Position numbers and translations under genes: made by a program
The notes under the pieces: generated by a model
Seen by the model: only the letters and a program-made list of their open reading frames with translations
Databases searched by the model: none
Told to the model about the DNA's origin: nothing
Part shown: positions 6,981-14,317 of the stretch, one piece after another
Numbering within the stretch: the stretch's first letter is position 1
Layout of the letters: every line of letters begins with the position of its first letter
From: Haloarculaceae archaeon
GTDB taxonomy: Archaea > Halobacteriota > Halobacteria > Halobacteriales > Haloarculaceae
Assembly: GCA_028274885.1 (NCBI GenBank)
Contig: JAQCMX010000255.1
Span: forward strand, 1-19,071
DNA length: 19,071 nt
Direction of reading: 5' to 3'

Positions 6981-8810
6981 TTACACTGCAAACAGGAGTA
7001 ACAGCGTCAACACGAGCGACAGGATCAGTATCGTCGTCCCGATCCCCGCCCGAAGAAACAGTCGTGACGGTTCGTTCCGTGTAGGGTGGCCGGTCGACTC
7101 GGAGTCGGGGTCCGTTCCGATCTCCGGACGGATCCCGCCTGGCAACCAGCCTGCCGCGGCCTGTGTCGCCGCCGCCGGATTCCGACCGGTCCAGTACGCT
7201 GACCGAACCAGTCTGATCCCGGCCCGGTCGATCGCTGCGTACAGTTCCGTCGCGGCGACGACGAGTACCCTGCCACCGTAGAAGAACACGCGGTTGTAGG
7301 CGTAGTCGACATCGGGCACGAGACCGATGTGGTGAAGCGGTCCACGGAGGATCGCGAACCCGACGAGCCCGATGGCAAAAAGTGCCAGCCCTTCGCCGAT
7401 ATGTGGGATCGTGTAGGTCGTGTATTCGTACTGGCCCTGGAACGGTAACAGTTCGAACAGGAGATCCGGAACGAGTCCAAACAGCACACACAGCCCTGCG
7501 ACGGAGACCAGTGCGACGCTTTGCCCCCTGTTTGCGTCCCGAACCATCCCACCGTAGCTCCCCTCGATGAACGCGAAGTATCCGAGCTTGATAAACGAGA
7601 GAAATGTTCCCACACCCCCCAGTAACAGGAGATACCAGAGAGCTTCCAGTTCCTTTTTATTAGCCGCGCCGATGATCATGCCCTTGGAGACGAAGCCGTT
7701 GAACCCGGGGAAACCGGCGATCGAGAGCGCAGCGATCCCGAAGGTGATCGCCGTGATCGGCATGTGGACGCCGAGTCCACCGAGATCGTCGAGACTCTCC
7801 TTGCCGGTTCGGTAGATGATGACCCCCACGGTCATAAACAGCAAGGCCTTGTAGAGAATGTGGTTGAAGATGTGCCCGAACGCACCTGCGGTCGCGAGCG
7901 CGTCGTAGTAGTACTGGGAGCCACCGTACCCTATCGTGGCCCCGCCGAGGCCAACCCCGGCGATCATGTATCCGACCTGTGACTGGATGTGGTAGGAAAG
8001 AAGCCGACGCATATCCGACTGGAGCAGGGCGGCGAACGCACCGAACACGGCCATCGCACCGCCCATGTACGCGATCCAGAGATGCCCGTTCGGGAACGCA
8101 CGGAACATACCGTAGACGCCGGTCTTTGTCGTATAGACACAGAGAAAGACACTCGCCGCGATGTGTGGCCGGGGGTATGTGTCGGGGAGCCAGGCGTGCA
8201 GGCCCACGAAGCCGACGTTGACGCCGATTCCGACCGCCGCAAGTGCTGCGGGGACCCCACTCACGATGCCTGGGTGGGCGTCAAACGCCACCGATCCGAC
8301 CTCGGCGAAGTGCCACGCAATGGCCGCCAGCAGCAGACTCCCGCCGATCCCGTGGAGCACCGCGTACCGGAAGCCAGCCCGGACCGCTACCCCGCCGTAG
8401 TGCCAGACGAGTAAGGTACTGGCAACGGCCATCAGTTCCCAGAAGAAAATGAGTGTCAGCCAGTCGCCGGCATAGACAGCCCCGAGACTCGTTCCGACGT
8501 AGGCCAGAGCAAAGGCGGTCTGTGTGCCTTCGGCCTCGCTCGCATAGGAGTACACGACCGCAACGGCACCGATAAAGCCGAATATCAACCCCATTAGCCG
8601 CGAGAAATCATCGACAGAGTAGAGAACAGCGTCGAAGGTACCAAACAGTGTCACGTCTAGATAGCTGCCGGCGGGGACAGTCCATGCGATCACGACGGCG
8701 GCCCCGGTCCCGAGAACGCCCAGCACGTGGCCGATCCGGCGGGGCAACACTCCCATCAGTCCTGCCGCGATCAGGACCAGTATCGCGGGGTGGGTAACCT
8801 CGTGTATCAT
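6981..8810 (-). CDS. Mrp-type antiporter subunit, NuoL/M/N family (third D-like)
   Basis: A 609-residue polytopic membrane protein of the proton-translocating antiporter family (PF00361), the last antiporter-type subunit of the Mrp operon. The proton-path residues visible are E125 in the fifth-helix motif TLIFFWELMAVAST, K229 in VYTTKTGVYG, K321 in FNHILYKALLF and K376 in GFNGFVSKGMI. The usual seventh-helix lysine is missing: the motif reads GIGVNVGFVGLHAWLPDT, with N198 where the other two subunits have K. The C-terminus (about 495-609) is a long extension with a polar stretch and one final helix, reminiscent of the extra helices of NuoL or the MrpA N-terminal half. It may therefore stand in for the missing MrpA antiporter domain. 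It overlaps the preceding gene by 4 bp (ATGA). Likely in the cytoplasmic membrane. Confidence 0.88.
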   Translation of the reverse strand: MIHEVTHPAILVLIAAGLMGVLPRRIGHVLGVLGTGAAVVIAWTVPAGSYLDVTLFGTFDAVLYSVDDFSRLMGLIFGFIGAVAVVYSYASEAEGTQTAFALAYVGTSLGAVYAGDWLTLIFFWELMAVASTLLVWHYGGVAVRAGFRYAVLHGIGGSLLLAAIAWHFAEVGSVAFDAHPGIVSGVPAALAAVGIGVNVGFVGLHAWLPDTYPRPHIAASVFLCVYTTKTGVYGMFRAFPNGHLWIAYMGGAMAVFGAFAALLQSDMRRLLSYHIQSQVGYMIAGVGLGGATIGYGGSQYYYDALATAGAFGHIFNHILYKALLFMTVGVIIYRTGKESLDDLGGLGVHMPITAITFGIAALSIAGFPGFNGFVSKGMIIGAANKKELEALWYLLLLGGVGTFLSFIKLGYFAFIEGSYGGMVRDANRGQSVALVSVAGLCVLFGLVPDLLFELLPFQGQYEYTTYTIPHIGEGLALFAIGLVGFAILRGPLHHIGLVPDVDYAYNRVFFYGGRVLVVAATELYAAIDRAGIRLVRSAYWTGRNPAAATQAAAGWLPGGIRPEIGTDPDSESTGHPTRNEPSRLFLRAGIGTTILILSLVLTLLLLFAV

Positions 8811-10528
8811 GCTGTTGCCCCCTCGACGACGACCTGGATGAGTTCGAGAAAGACCGCTTCGTAGGGGACCACCCCGAGGACAATCGAGCCAGCGACGATG
8901 GCGAGGATCGGCCCGAGCATCAGCCAGGTCCCCTCCTCACCTCGCCATCCGGCGGACTCCCAGCCGCCCGGACCGGGGCCACCGTGGTGTGACCCCTCCT
9001 CGTGTGTGTCGTGGATTTTCCCGTCTCGATCCCGGCTGCCTTCGCTATCCGTCCGCCCTGTTTCGCTCTCTGTTCCGGCCGCACCACCATCAGGGGTGGG
9101 CACCGACGTTGGGGGTTCCGCTTCGGACGGCATGGTGGCTCCTGTGTCGCCGCCGAGTCTCCCTTCGACCAGTGGCTTCGAGTCAGCTGTGTCGTGGGTT
9201 TCGAAAAAGGCCCCGTAGACGATCGGCCAAAAATAGGCGATGTTGAGCACGCCCGAGACGAGCAAGACGACGGCAAATACCGACTGACCAGCCTCCACCG
9301 ACCCGGTGAGCAGGAACCACTTGCTGACAAACCCCGCAACGAGTGGGATCCCTGCCATCCCCGCGGATGCGACCGCGAATGCGGCCATCGTCAGCGGCAT
9401 ACGCTTGCCGATGCCGTCCATCTCACTTATGTAATCTGTGTGCGTCTCGACGTGGATGATTCCGGCACAGAAAAACAGGGTGAGTTTCATAAACGCATGG
9501 GCGGGGATGTGTAACAGGGCACCGGTCGTTGCCGTCGGGCCGAGCACCCCTAGCCCGAGAACGATGTAGGAGAGTTGGCTCACTGTCGAGTACGCGAGTC
9601 TGCGTTTGAGACGGTCCTGACGGAGCGCAATGACGCTTGCCACGGTGAGGGTAAACGCGGCGACGGCCGCCAGTATCACCCCCACGCCGAGATCGCTGAC
9701 GAGGTCGGGCCCGAACACCTCGAGTACGAGGCGTGCGATGCCGAACACGCCGCTTTTGACGACCGCAACCGCGTGGAGCAGGCCGGAGACCGGTGTCGGC
9801 GCGACCATCGCGTCCGGGAGCCAGGAGTGTGTCGGCATGATCGCTGCTTTCACCCCGAATCCTGCACCGAGAAGTGCAAAGGCGGCCCGAGCCAGCGTTG
9901 GATCCGCCGCCGCCAGCCCCGCCGCCGTTTCGCCGAAGGTGGTCGTATCTGTGAGGACGAACACGAGTGCAGTCCCGGCAAGCACCAGTACACCACCCCC
10001 AAAGAAGGTGTACGCGAGGTATTTCCGGCCGGCAGCCCGGGCCTCTCTGGTCTCATCGTGGGCGACAAGCGGGTAGGTCGCGACCGACAGCAACTCGTAG
10101 AAGAGAAAAAGCGTTACCAGATTCTCGGCGAAGGCGATGCCGACCGCCGTCGAGAGACTCGCCGCGAAGGCGGCAAAAAACCGGGTCTGGGAGTGCTCGC
10201 CGAGCCCGCGCATGTACCCCGCAGCGTAGAAGGCGGTAAACACCCAGAGAAGACTGGCAAGGGTCGCAAACAGCATCCCAAGCGGGTCGGCACGGAGCGC
10301 GAACTCGATATTGAAGACGAACTCGCCAAACGACCACCGGTACTCCGTGCCATCGAGAGCACCCGGGAGCATACTCGCGATGATGCCGAACTTGGTGACA
10401 GCGGCGAGTACCGACCAGCCCTCCCGGACGTTGGGACGGCGGTGGGAGGCGATGATCAGTACGATCGCGAGCGCCGAAACGAGGACAGCTGCGATCGGTC
10501 TGGGATCCGAAACGACGGTTGCTGTCAT
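8807..10528 (-). CDS. Mrp-type antiporter subunit, NuoL/M/N family (second D-like)
   Basis: A 573-residue polytopic antiporter-type subunit. It keeps the full set of proton-path residues: E145 (LFLFYELLSVATYP), K227 (GAGFGVKAAIMPTHSWLPDA), K258 (AVVKSGVFGI), K348 (HAFMKLTLFF) and K403 (GFVSKWFLL). After helix 12 there is a long hydrophilic insert (about residues 443-533), rich in Asp, Glu, Gly, Ser and Pro, with a His cluster (HDTHEEGSHHGG). A final hydrophobic helix follows (about 535-560). Family members normally lack such a loop, and in a halophile it is likely to be an exposed disordered segment. The gene overlaps both neighbours by 4 bp. It is MrpD-like, and of the three it is the most likely to be a complete proton channel. 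Confidence 0.9.
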   Translation of the reverse strand: MTATVVSDPRPIAAVLVSALAIVLIIASHRRPNVREGWSVLAAVTKFGIIASMLPGALDGTEYRWSFGEFVFNIEFALRADPLGMLFATLASLLWVFTAFYAAGYMRGLGEHSQTRFFAAFAASLSTAVGIAFAENLVTLFLFYELLSVATYPLVAHDETREARAAGRKYLAYTFFGGGVLVLAGTALVFVLTDTTTFGETAAGLAAADPTLARAAFALLGAGFGVKAAIMPTHSWLPDAMVAPTPVSGLLHAVAVVKSGVFGIARLVLEVFGPDLVSDLGVGVILAAVAAFTLTVASVIALRQDRLKRRLAYSTVSQLSYIVLGLGVLGPTATTGALLHIPAHAFMKLTLFFCAGIIHVETHTDYISEMDGIGKRMPLTMAAFAVASAGMAGIPLVAGFVSKWFLLTGSVEAGQSVFAVVLLVSGVLNIAYFWPIVYGAFFETHDTADSKPLVEGRLGGDTGATMPSEAEPPTSVPTPDGGAAGTESETGRTDSEGSRDRDGKIHDTHEEGSHHGGPGPGGWESAGWRGEEGTWLMLGPILAIVAGSIVLGVVPYEAVFLELIQVVVEGATA

Positions 10529-12192
10529 GGTGTCACCTCCGGCGAGGACTCAATGACCGCCTCGACCACCGGATCCAGTGCTGTCGTCAGATCCGCCCCG
10601 ACAAAGCCGAGTCCCACCACAGCAATCGCAGCAACCAGCGCCAGCCCGATCATCCCGTACGGCGGGCGTGTCCCGACCGCTGCCTTCCTGGGGGTCATGT
10701 CCGCATCAACTTCAGCCCCGTTGGCCCCGCCCCCGTCAGCCGCAACGTCTGTTGACTGGCTTCCAGGCGCGTCGGTCGTGACCGTCGACGTATCGAAGTA
10801 GAGGTTTTCGAGCAGGCGGGCCATATAAAGCAGCGACAGGACGGTACTTATAACCACGACGGCGACAACCGGCCAGAGCCGACTCTCGACGGCACTGAGA
10901 CCGATGTACCACTTGCCGACGAATCCAATGGTCGGTGGAACCCCGACGAGGGCGAATCCGAGGACCGCAAACGCCCCCGAGAGGAACGGACGCTGTCGTG
11001 CCAGCCCGGCATACTCCCGTACCATCCTGGCGTCGGTGCCTTCTGCGATCGAGCCCACGGTGGCAAAGAGCCCACCTTTGATAACGGCGTGGCCGAGCAG
11101 ATGGATCACGGTCCCGTAGACGGCAAACCGCGTCGCCTGTTCGCTTGCGGCTGGGTGGACCGCAACCCCGATGGCGAGGACTATCAATCCAAACTGTGCC
11201 ACAGACGAGTAGGCGAACATACGCTTGACGCGACGCTGTGACGCTGCGAGGACGCTGCCGGCGAGGACACTTCCCCCAGCCAGGACGAGTACGGCTTCGA
11301 TGACGAGTGTGTTTACAACGAAAAACTCCGGCGTGAAGACGAACCATGTCACCCGTGCGAGCGCGTATGCGCCCACCGTCGAGACCAGCGCGGAGATGTA
11401 GACGGTCACCCCGTCGGGGGCCTCGGCGTAGGCGTCCGGTTGCCACGTGTGGAGTGGATAGATCGCGGCTTTGGTCGCCAGCCCGACCACCACGAACCCG
11501 AAGCCGGCAGCCACGAGGGGGTCCCCGTACATCGATCCCGCTATCCAGCCAGGTTCGCCGGCGAGCGACCGGGAGACGTCGACCATATTGAGCGTTCCCG
11601 TCCGAACGAACAGGTAGCCAACGCCGATCAGATACAGCGAGGCGCCGGTGGTTCCGATGACGAGATACTTCAGTGCCGCCACGGCCGCCTCCGGGCGATC
11701 ACTGCTTGCGACCAGCGCGTAGGTGGTGAGGCCAACGATTTCGAGAAACACGAACATGTTGAACAGGTCGCCGGTGAGTGGCACACCCATCAACCCACCG
11801 GCAAGCAGGAGGTAGCCGCTGTAGAACGCGTTACTACGGGGTCCGCCCTGCCGGGTAAACGCCAGCACCCCGAGGGACACGAACGCAATCAGGAGCACGA
11901 CGAGACCGGACAGTGCGTCCCCGACGAGTTCGATGCCGACGATAAACTCGGAGGTCACGCCACCGAACTCGACCTCCTGCCGGCCGAACTCGCTGCCGCC
12001 GAGGACGTGGACGACCCGTTCCCCATCGACGTAGATTCTGTACGCGAGTACCGTTGCGAGTGCTGCTTCGGCAGTCAACACGAGTGTTGCGATCGCCCAC
12101 CCGACACGGTCGCGGACCAATCCAGCCGCGAGCGGTACCGTTGCTGCGACGATCGGGAGGACAATCAGTACCGCCGGGATTGGTTCACTCAT
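10525..12192 (-). CDS. mrpD: Mrp-type antiporter subunit D
   Basis: A 555-residue polytopic antiporter subunit, directly after mrpC as in classic mrp operons. Proton-path residues: E151 (FNMFVFLEIVGLTTY), K241 (GLATKAAIYPLHTWQPDA), K372 (HAVIKGGLFA) and K427 (GFVGKWYIGL). The eighth-helix lysine normally found in SALxxKVGxYAL is replaced: the stretch reads SALVSTVGAYAL with T272 in its place. A polar segment (about 468-515) precedes the last helix. The ATG at 12192 is chosen because MSEPIPAVLIVLP begins the first helix and overlaps the mrpC stop by 8 bp (ATGAGTGA). A longer frame to 12270 would add an implausible Ser/Arg-rich leader lying inside mrpC. Confidence 0.92.
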   Translation of the reverse strand: MSEPIPAVLIVLPIVAATVPLAAGLVRDRVGWAIATLVLTAEAALATVLAYRIYVDGERVVHVLGGSEFGRQEVEFGGVTSEFIVGIELVGDALSGLVVLLIAFVSLGVLAFTRQGGPRSNAFYSGYLLLAGGLMGVPLTGDLFNMFVFLEIVGLTTYALVASSDRPEAAVAALKYLVIGTTGASLYLIGVGYLFVRTGTLNMVDVSRSLAGEPGWIAGSMYGDPLVAAGFGFVVVGLATKAAIYPLHTWQPDAYAEAPDGVTVYISALVSTVGAYALARVTWFVFTPEFFVVNTLVIEAVLVLAGGSVLAGSVLAASQRRVKRMFAYSSVAQFGLIVLAIGVAVHPAASEQATRFAVYGTVIHLLGHAVIKGGLFATVGSIAEGTDARMVREYAGLARQRPFLSGAFAVLGFALVGVPPTIGFVGKWYIGLSAVESRLWPVVAVVVISTVLSLLYMARLLENLYFDTSTVTTDAPGSQSTDVAADGGGANGAEVDADMTPRKAAVGTRPPYGMIGLALVAAIAVVGLGFVGADLTTALDPVVEAVIESSPEVTP

Positions 12193-12568
12193 TGGACCGT
12201 ACCTCCCTGAGCGTGTCCTCGTCGAGTGTCCCGTACTCGGAGTAGATCCGGACGATGAGCGCCAGCGCAACCGCCGTCAGGGCGATCCCGACGACGATAG
12301 CGGTAAGCACGATGACCTGCGGGAGCGGGCTGGCGTATGGGTCGTACATCTGTGCGTCCTTTGGAATGACCGGTGCCTGAGCGCTCTCCCCGTCCACGTC
12401 CGTGACGTATGCAGTCGTCACGAAAAAGAGGAAGATTGCGGTCTGGAAGATGTTCAGCCCGATCACCTTCTTGACCAGGTTGGGGCTGGCAACGATCATA
12501 TACAGACCAAGCACCAGCAACACGGCAAAGAGAACGTACGCGTACCGGGTCGCAAGCAGGTCAATCAT
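12185..12568 (-). CDS. mrpC: Mrp antiporter subunit C (NuoK-like)
   Basis: A small subunit of 127 residues with three predicted membrane helices, homologous to NuoK. The diagnostic stretch is GLYMIVASPNLVKKVIGLNI, followed by FQTAIFLFFVTTAYV, a polar loop with the APVIPKDAQ segment, and SPLPQVIVLTAIVVGIALTAVALAL, where the PLPQVLxLTAIVVG block is typical of MrpC. The start at 12568 (MIDLLATRYAYV) overlaps the mrpB stop by 8 bp (ATGATTGA), the same geometry as two other junctions in this operon. ATG 12574 (MTMIDLL) is a possible alternative. An upstream extension to 12784 is a Ser/Arg-rich artefact. Confidence 0.92.
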   Translation of the reverse strand: MIDLLATRYAYVLFAVLLVLGLYMIVASPNLVKKVIGLNIFQTAIFLFFVTTAYVTDVDGESAQAPVIPKDAQMYDPYASPLPQVIVLTAIVVGIALTAVALALIVRIYSEYGTLDEDTLREVRSNE

Positions 12569-13043
12569 CGTCATCCACCGCCCCTGCCCCTGAGTCGGTC
12601 GGCTTCGATCCGGCAGCGATAAGAAAAAACAGCCCCACGACGATCCCGGCGACGATCGGTCCGACGCCGGCGACTTCGATCGCCTCGAGCCCCCACTTCG
12701 TCTTGATCCCCCACTCGTCGTGGAAAAACGAGTGTTCGAGGAAACTTCCGCCAAAGGCGAGCGGGACGAGACCGACGATGGCAAACATCACCACCCCGCC
12801 GGCCGACAGCGCAACCACAATCCGGTTTTGCAGCCAGTCCCGGGTCGCATCGATCCCAAACGCAAAGGCGATCATAAGGATCGTCGCCCCGATGATCGCC
12901 CCGCCCTGGAAGCTTCCCCCGGGTGAATCCGCGCCATGAAAGAGAAGAAAGAGCCCGTAGGTGAGCGAGAACGGCGAGACGATGCGGACGGTGGTCATGA
13001 TGACCGCGCTTTCGACGTAGGCCGACTGGTCGGCGCTACTCAC
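12561..13043 (-). CDS. mrpB: Mrp antiporter subunit B (MnhB domain)
   Basis: A 160-residue membrane protein with the MnhB/MrpB domain (PF04039). The motif run is IVSPFSLTYGLFLLFHGADS then PGGSFQGGAIIGATILMIAF, where the HGxxSPGGGFQGG block is diagnostic of MrpB. Three further hydrophobic helices follow, then an acidic tail ending DDDD. The GTG start overlaps the preceding gene's stop by 8 bp (GTGAGTAG). In the complex MrpB packs beside MrpC in the membrane arm. Confidence 0.92.
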   Translation of the reverse strand: MSSADQSAYVESAVIMTTVRIVSPFSLTYGLFLLFHGADSPGGSFQGGAIIGATILMIAFAFGIDATRDWLQNRIVVALSAGGVVMFAIVGLVPLAFGGSFLEHSFFHDEWGIKTKWGLEAIEVAGVGPIVAGIVVGLFFLIAAGSKPTDSGAGAVDDDD

Positions 13044-13587
13044 CGGTAAACACCTCCCGGTTCAGTACGATGAGAATAGCGATCCCGGCGGCAAACACCA
13101 CTGTCGCCTCGCCAAAGGTATCGAAGCCACGGTAGCCGGCCAGCACCGCCGTAACCGCATTCGTCACACCCGTCTGGTCGTATGCGTTCTCGATGTAATG
13201 TTGTGTCACGGCCGGATTCCACCACGCCAGGGCTTCCTGGCTCGCAGCACCCACCTCCGGGAACTCGCCGACGGTCGCGAGTAACACGACGAGCAACGCA
13301 CCCATGACGACCAGTCCCGGCACGTTCGGTCGTTGCCAGAACCGACCTTTGTTTTTATGTACCGTCCGTGCCAGCGTGAGCAACATCAGTAGCGTCGTTA
13401 CACCCGCCCCGATCGCTGCTTCTGTCATTGCGACGTCGGGGGCAAGCAGGAACGCATAGAAAATCGCCATCCCAAGGCTGTACGCAGCAAATACGACGAC
13501 CGCGGCCAGGACATCCCGTAGGAGTACGGTGGCGAGTGCTGTCGTCACGACGAACACGAACAGTCCGATTTCGACCACGGAGATCAT
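13036..13587 (-). CDS. Stand-alone MrpA C-terminal module (DUF4040-type)
   Basis: A 183-residue membrane protein matching the part of MrpA that lies after its antiporter domain in bacterial Mrp systems and is a separate small gene in many archaea. The NuoJ-like DUF4040 core is visible as VVVFAAYSLGMAIFYAFLLA and PDVAMTEAAIGAGVTTLLML (about 30-70). A polar linker and another helix (about 90-105) follow. The end is NAVTAVLAGYRGFDTFGEAT plus a hydrophobic helix (about 140-178), the MBH-E/MrpA C-terminal signature (RGFDTxGE). A conserved acidic residue in these helices is thought to help ion translocation in Mrp. The ATG overlaps the mrpG stop by 4 bp. Six to seven hydrophobic segments are predicted. 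Confidence 0.87.
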   Translation of the reverse strand: MISVVEIGLFVFVVTTALATVLLRDVLAAVVVFAAYSLGMAIFYAFLLAPDVAMTEAAIGAGVTTLLMLLTLARTVHKNKGRFWQRPNVPGLVVMGALLVVLLATVGEFPEVGAASQEALAWWNPAVTQHYIENAYDQTGVTNAVTAVLAGYRGFDTFGEATVVFAAGIAILIVLNREVFTGE

Positions 13588-14021
13588 CGGTTTGTGCCTC
13601 CGTCCTCAGGGGGCTGGCGCTCCTCGTCGCCCGCTGTGTCGGCGGATATGCCTCCGTCGGCGATATGCCCGTTCTCCTGTGAGTCTCGGTAAAGCCGCAG
13701 ATCCGACCTGTCGTCGTCCGGTCGCCAGGGTTCGATCCCCTGTTCGTCCGCTGCCCGCGAGATGGCGTGTGCAGCAGTCGGATTGGTGATAAAGATAAAA
13801 AATAAGAGAAGGACCGTCTTCACCGTCGCCGTTTCCCACCCCAGCGAGAGCGCAACGGCGGCGAGCCCGAAGCCAGCCCCGAGCGTGTCCGCCTGTGAGG
13901 CCGTGTGCGCACGGGTGTAAATATCCGGAAGACGGAGAACGCCGGCTGTCGAGACAAGTGTAAAAAACAGTGCTGCAAGAACACAGCCAACGATGAGGGC
14001 GGTCCGGATCGCTTCGATCAC
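13584..14021 (-). CDS. mrpG: Mrp antiporter subunit G
   Basis: A 145-residue membrane subunit of the MnhG/PhaG family (PF03334). Three helices are visible. The signature STAGVLRLPDIYTRAHTASQ (about 24-43) is followed by DTLGAGFGLAAVAL. The block LLLLFFIFITNPTAAHAISRAA (about 70-92) is also typical, with TxPxAAHxIARAA as the family norm. The hydrophilic acidic C-terminal tail (about 95-145) is longer than in bacterial MrpG. The GTG at 14021 is chosen because it forms a GTGA overlap with the mrpF stop and starts exactly at the first helix. A frame reaching back to 14327 lies inside mrpF and reads as Arg-rich nonsense. Confidence 0.9.
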   Translation of the reverse strand: MIEAIRTALIVGCVLAALFFTLVSTAGVLRLPDIYTRAHTASQADTLGAGFGLAAVALSLGWETATVKTVLLLFFIFITNPTAAHAISRAADEQGIEPWRPDDDRSDLRLYRDSQENGHIADGGISADTAGDEERQPPEDGGTNR

Positions 14022-14317
14022 AGTACACCCCCCCGTTCGACGGTGAATTTGGAGATAGCCACCGCCATCAGGAAGTTCAAAAGCGCGTAGACGAGTGCGA
14101 TGTCGAGCAGCGAGGACTCGCCCAGTCCCACCCCGAGAAAGGCAAGCACGACGACGGTGTTCGTCCCGAGGACATTGACCGCAAGCACCCGGTCCTGCGT
14201 GGACGGACCCTTTACAGCCCGGTACAGCAATGCGACTGCCAGCAACACGAACAGGGCTGCGCCGACGAGGAACACGTCGGTCACAAGATCGCCCGTTTCG
14301 GGGAAAACAGTGCTCAC
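14018..14317 (-). CDS. mrpF: Mrp antiporter subunit F
   Basis: A 99-residue subunit with three helices (MnhF/PhaF family, PF04066). The cytoplasmic loop RAVKGPSTQDRVLAVNVLGT (about 33-52) matches the family signature RxxxGPxxxDRVLAxNxxGT, followed by VVVLAFLGVG and DIALVYALLNFLMAVAISKF. The GTG start overlaps the mrpE stop by 4 bp (GTGA). Function in the complex is structural. Confidence 0.92.
   Translation of the reverse strand: MSTVFPETGDLVTDVFLVGAALFVLLAVALLYRAVKGPSTQDRVLAVNVLGTNTVVVLAFLGVGLGESSLLDIALVYALLNFLMAVAISKFTVERGGVL

Noticed and set aside
9575..10801. A 408-codon plus-strand frame opposite the antiporter genes
   Set aside because: It is Arg/Glu/His-rich without domain features and lies antisense to two well-defined membrane-protein genes with conserved proton-path residues.
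11440..12210. A 256-codon plus-strand frame opposite mrpD
   Set aside because: It is a hydrophilic Glu/His/Asp-rich mirror of membrane helices, typical of the antisense of hydrophobic codons.
12569..12784. N-terminal extension of mrpC to 12784
   Set aside because: The added segment is Ser/Arg-rich, lies wholly inside mrpB and precedes the true first helix. The 8-bp overlap start fits the operon pattern.
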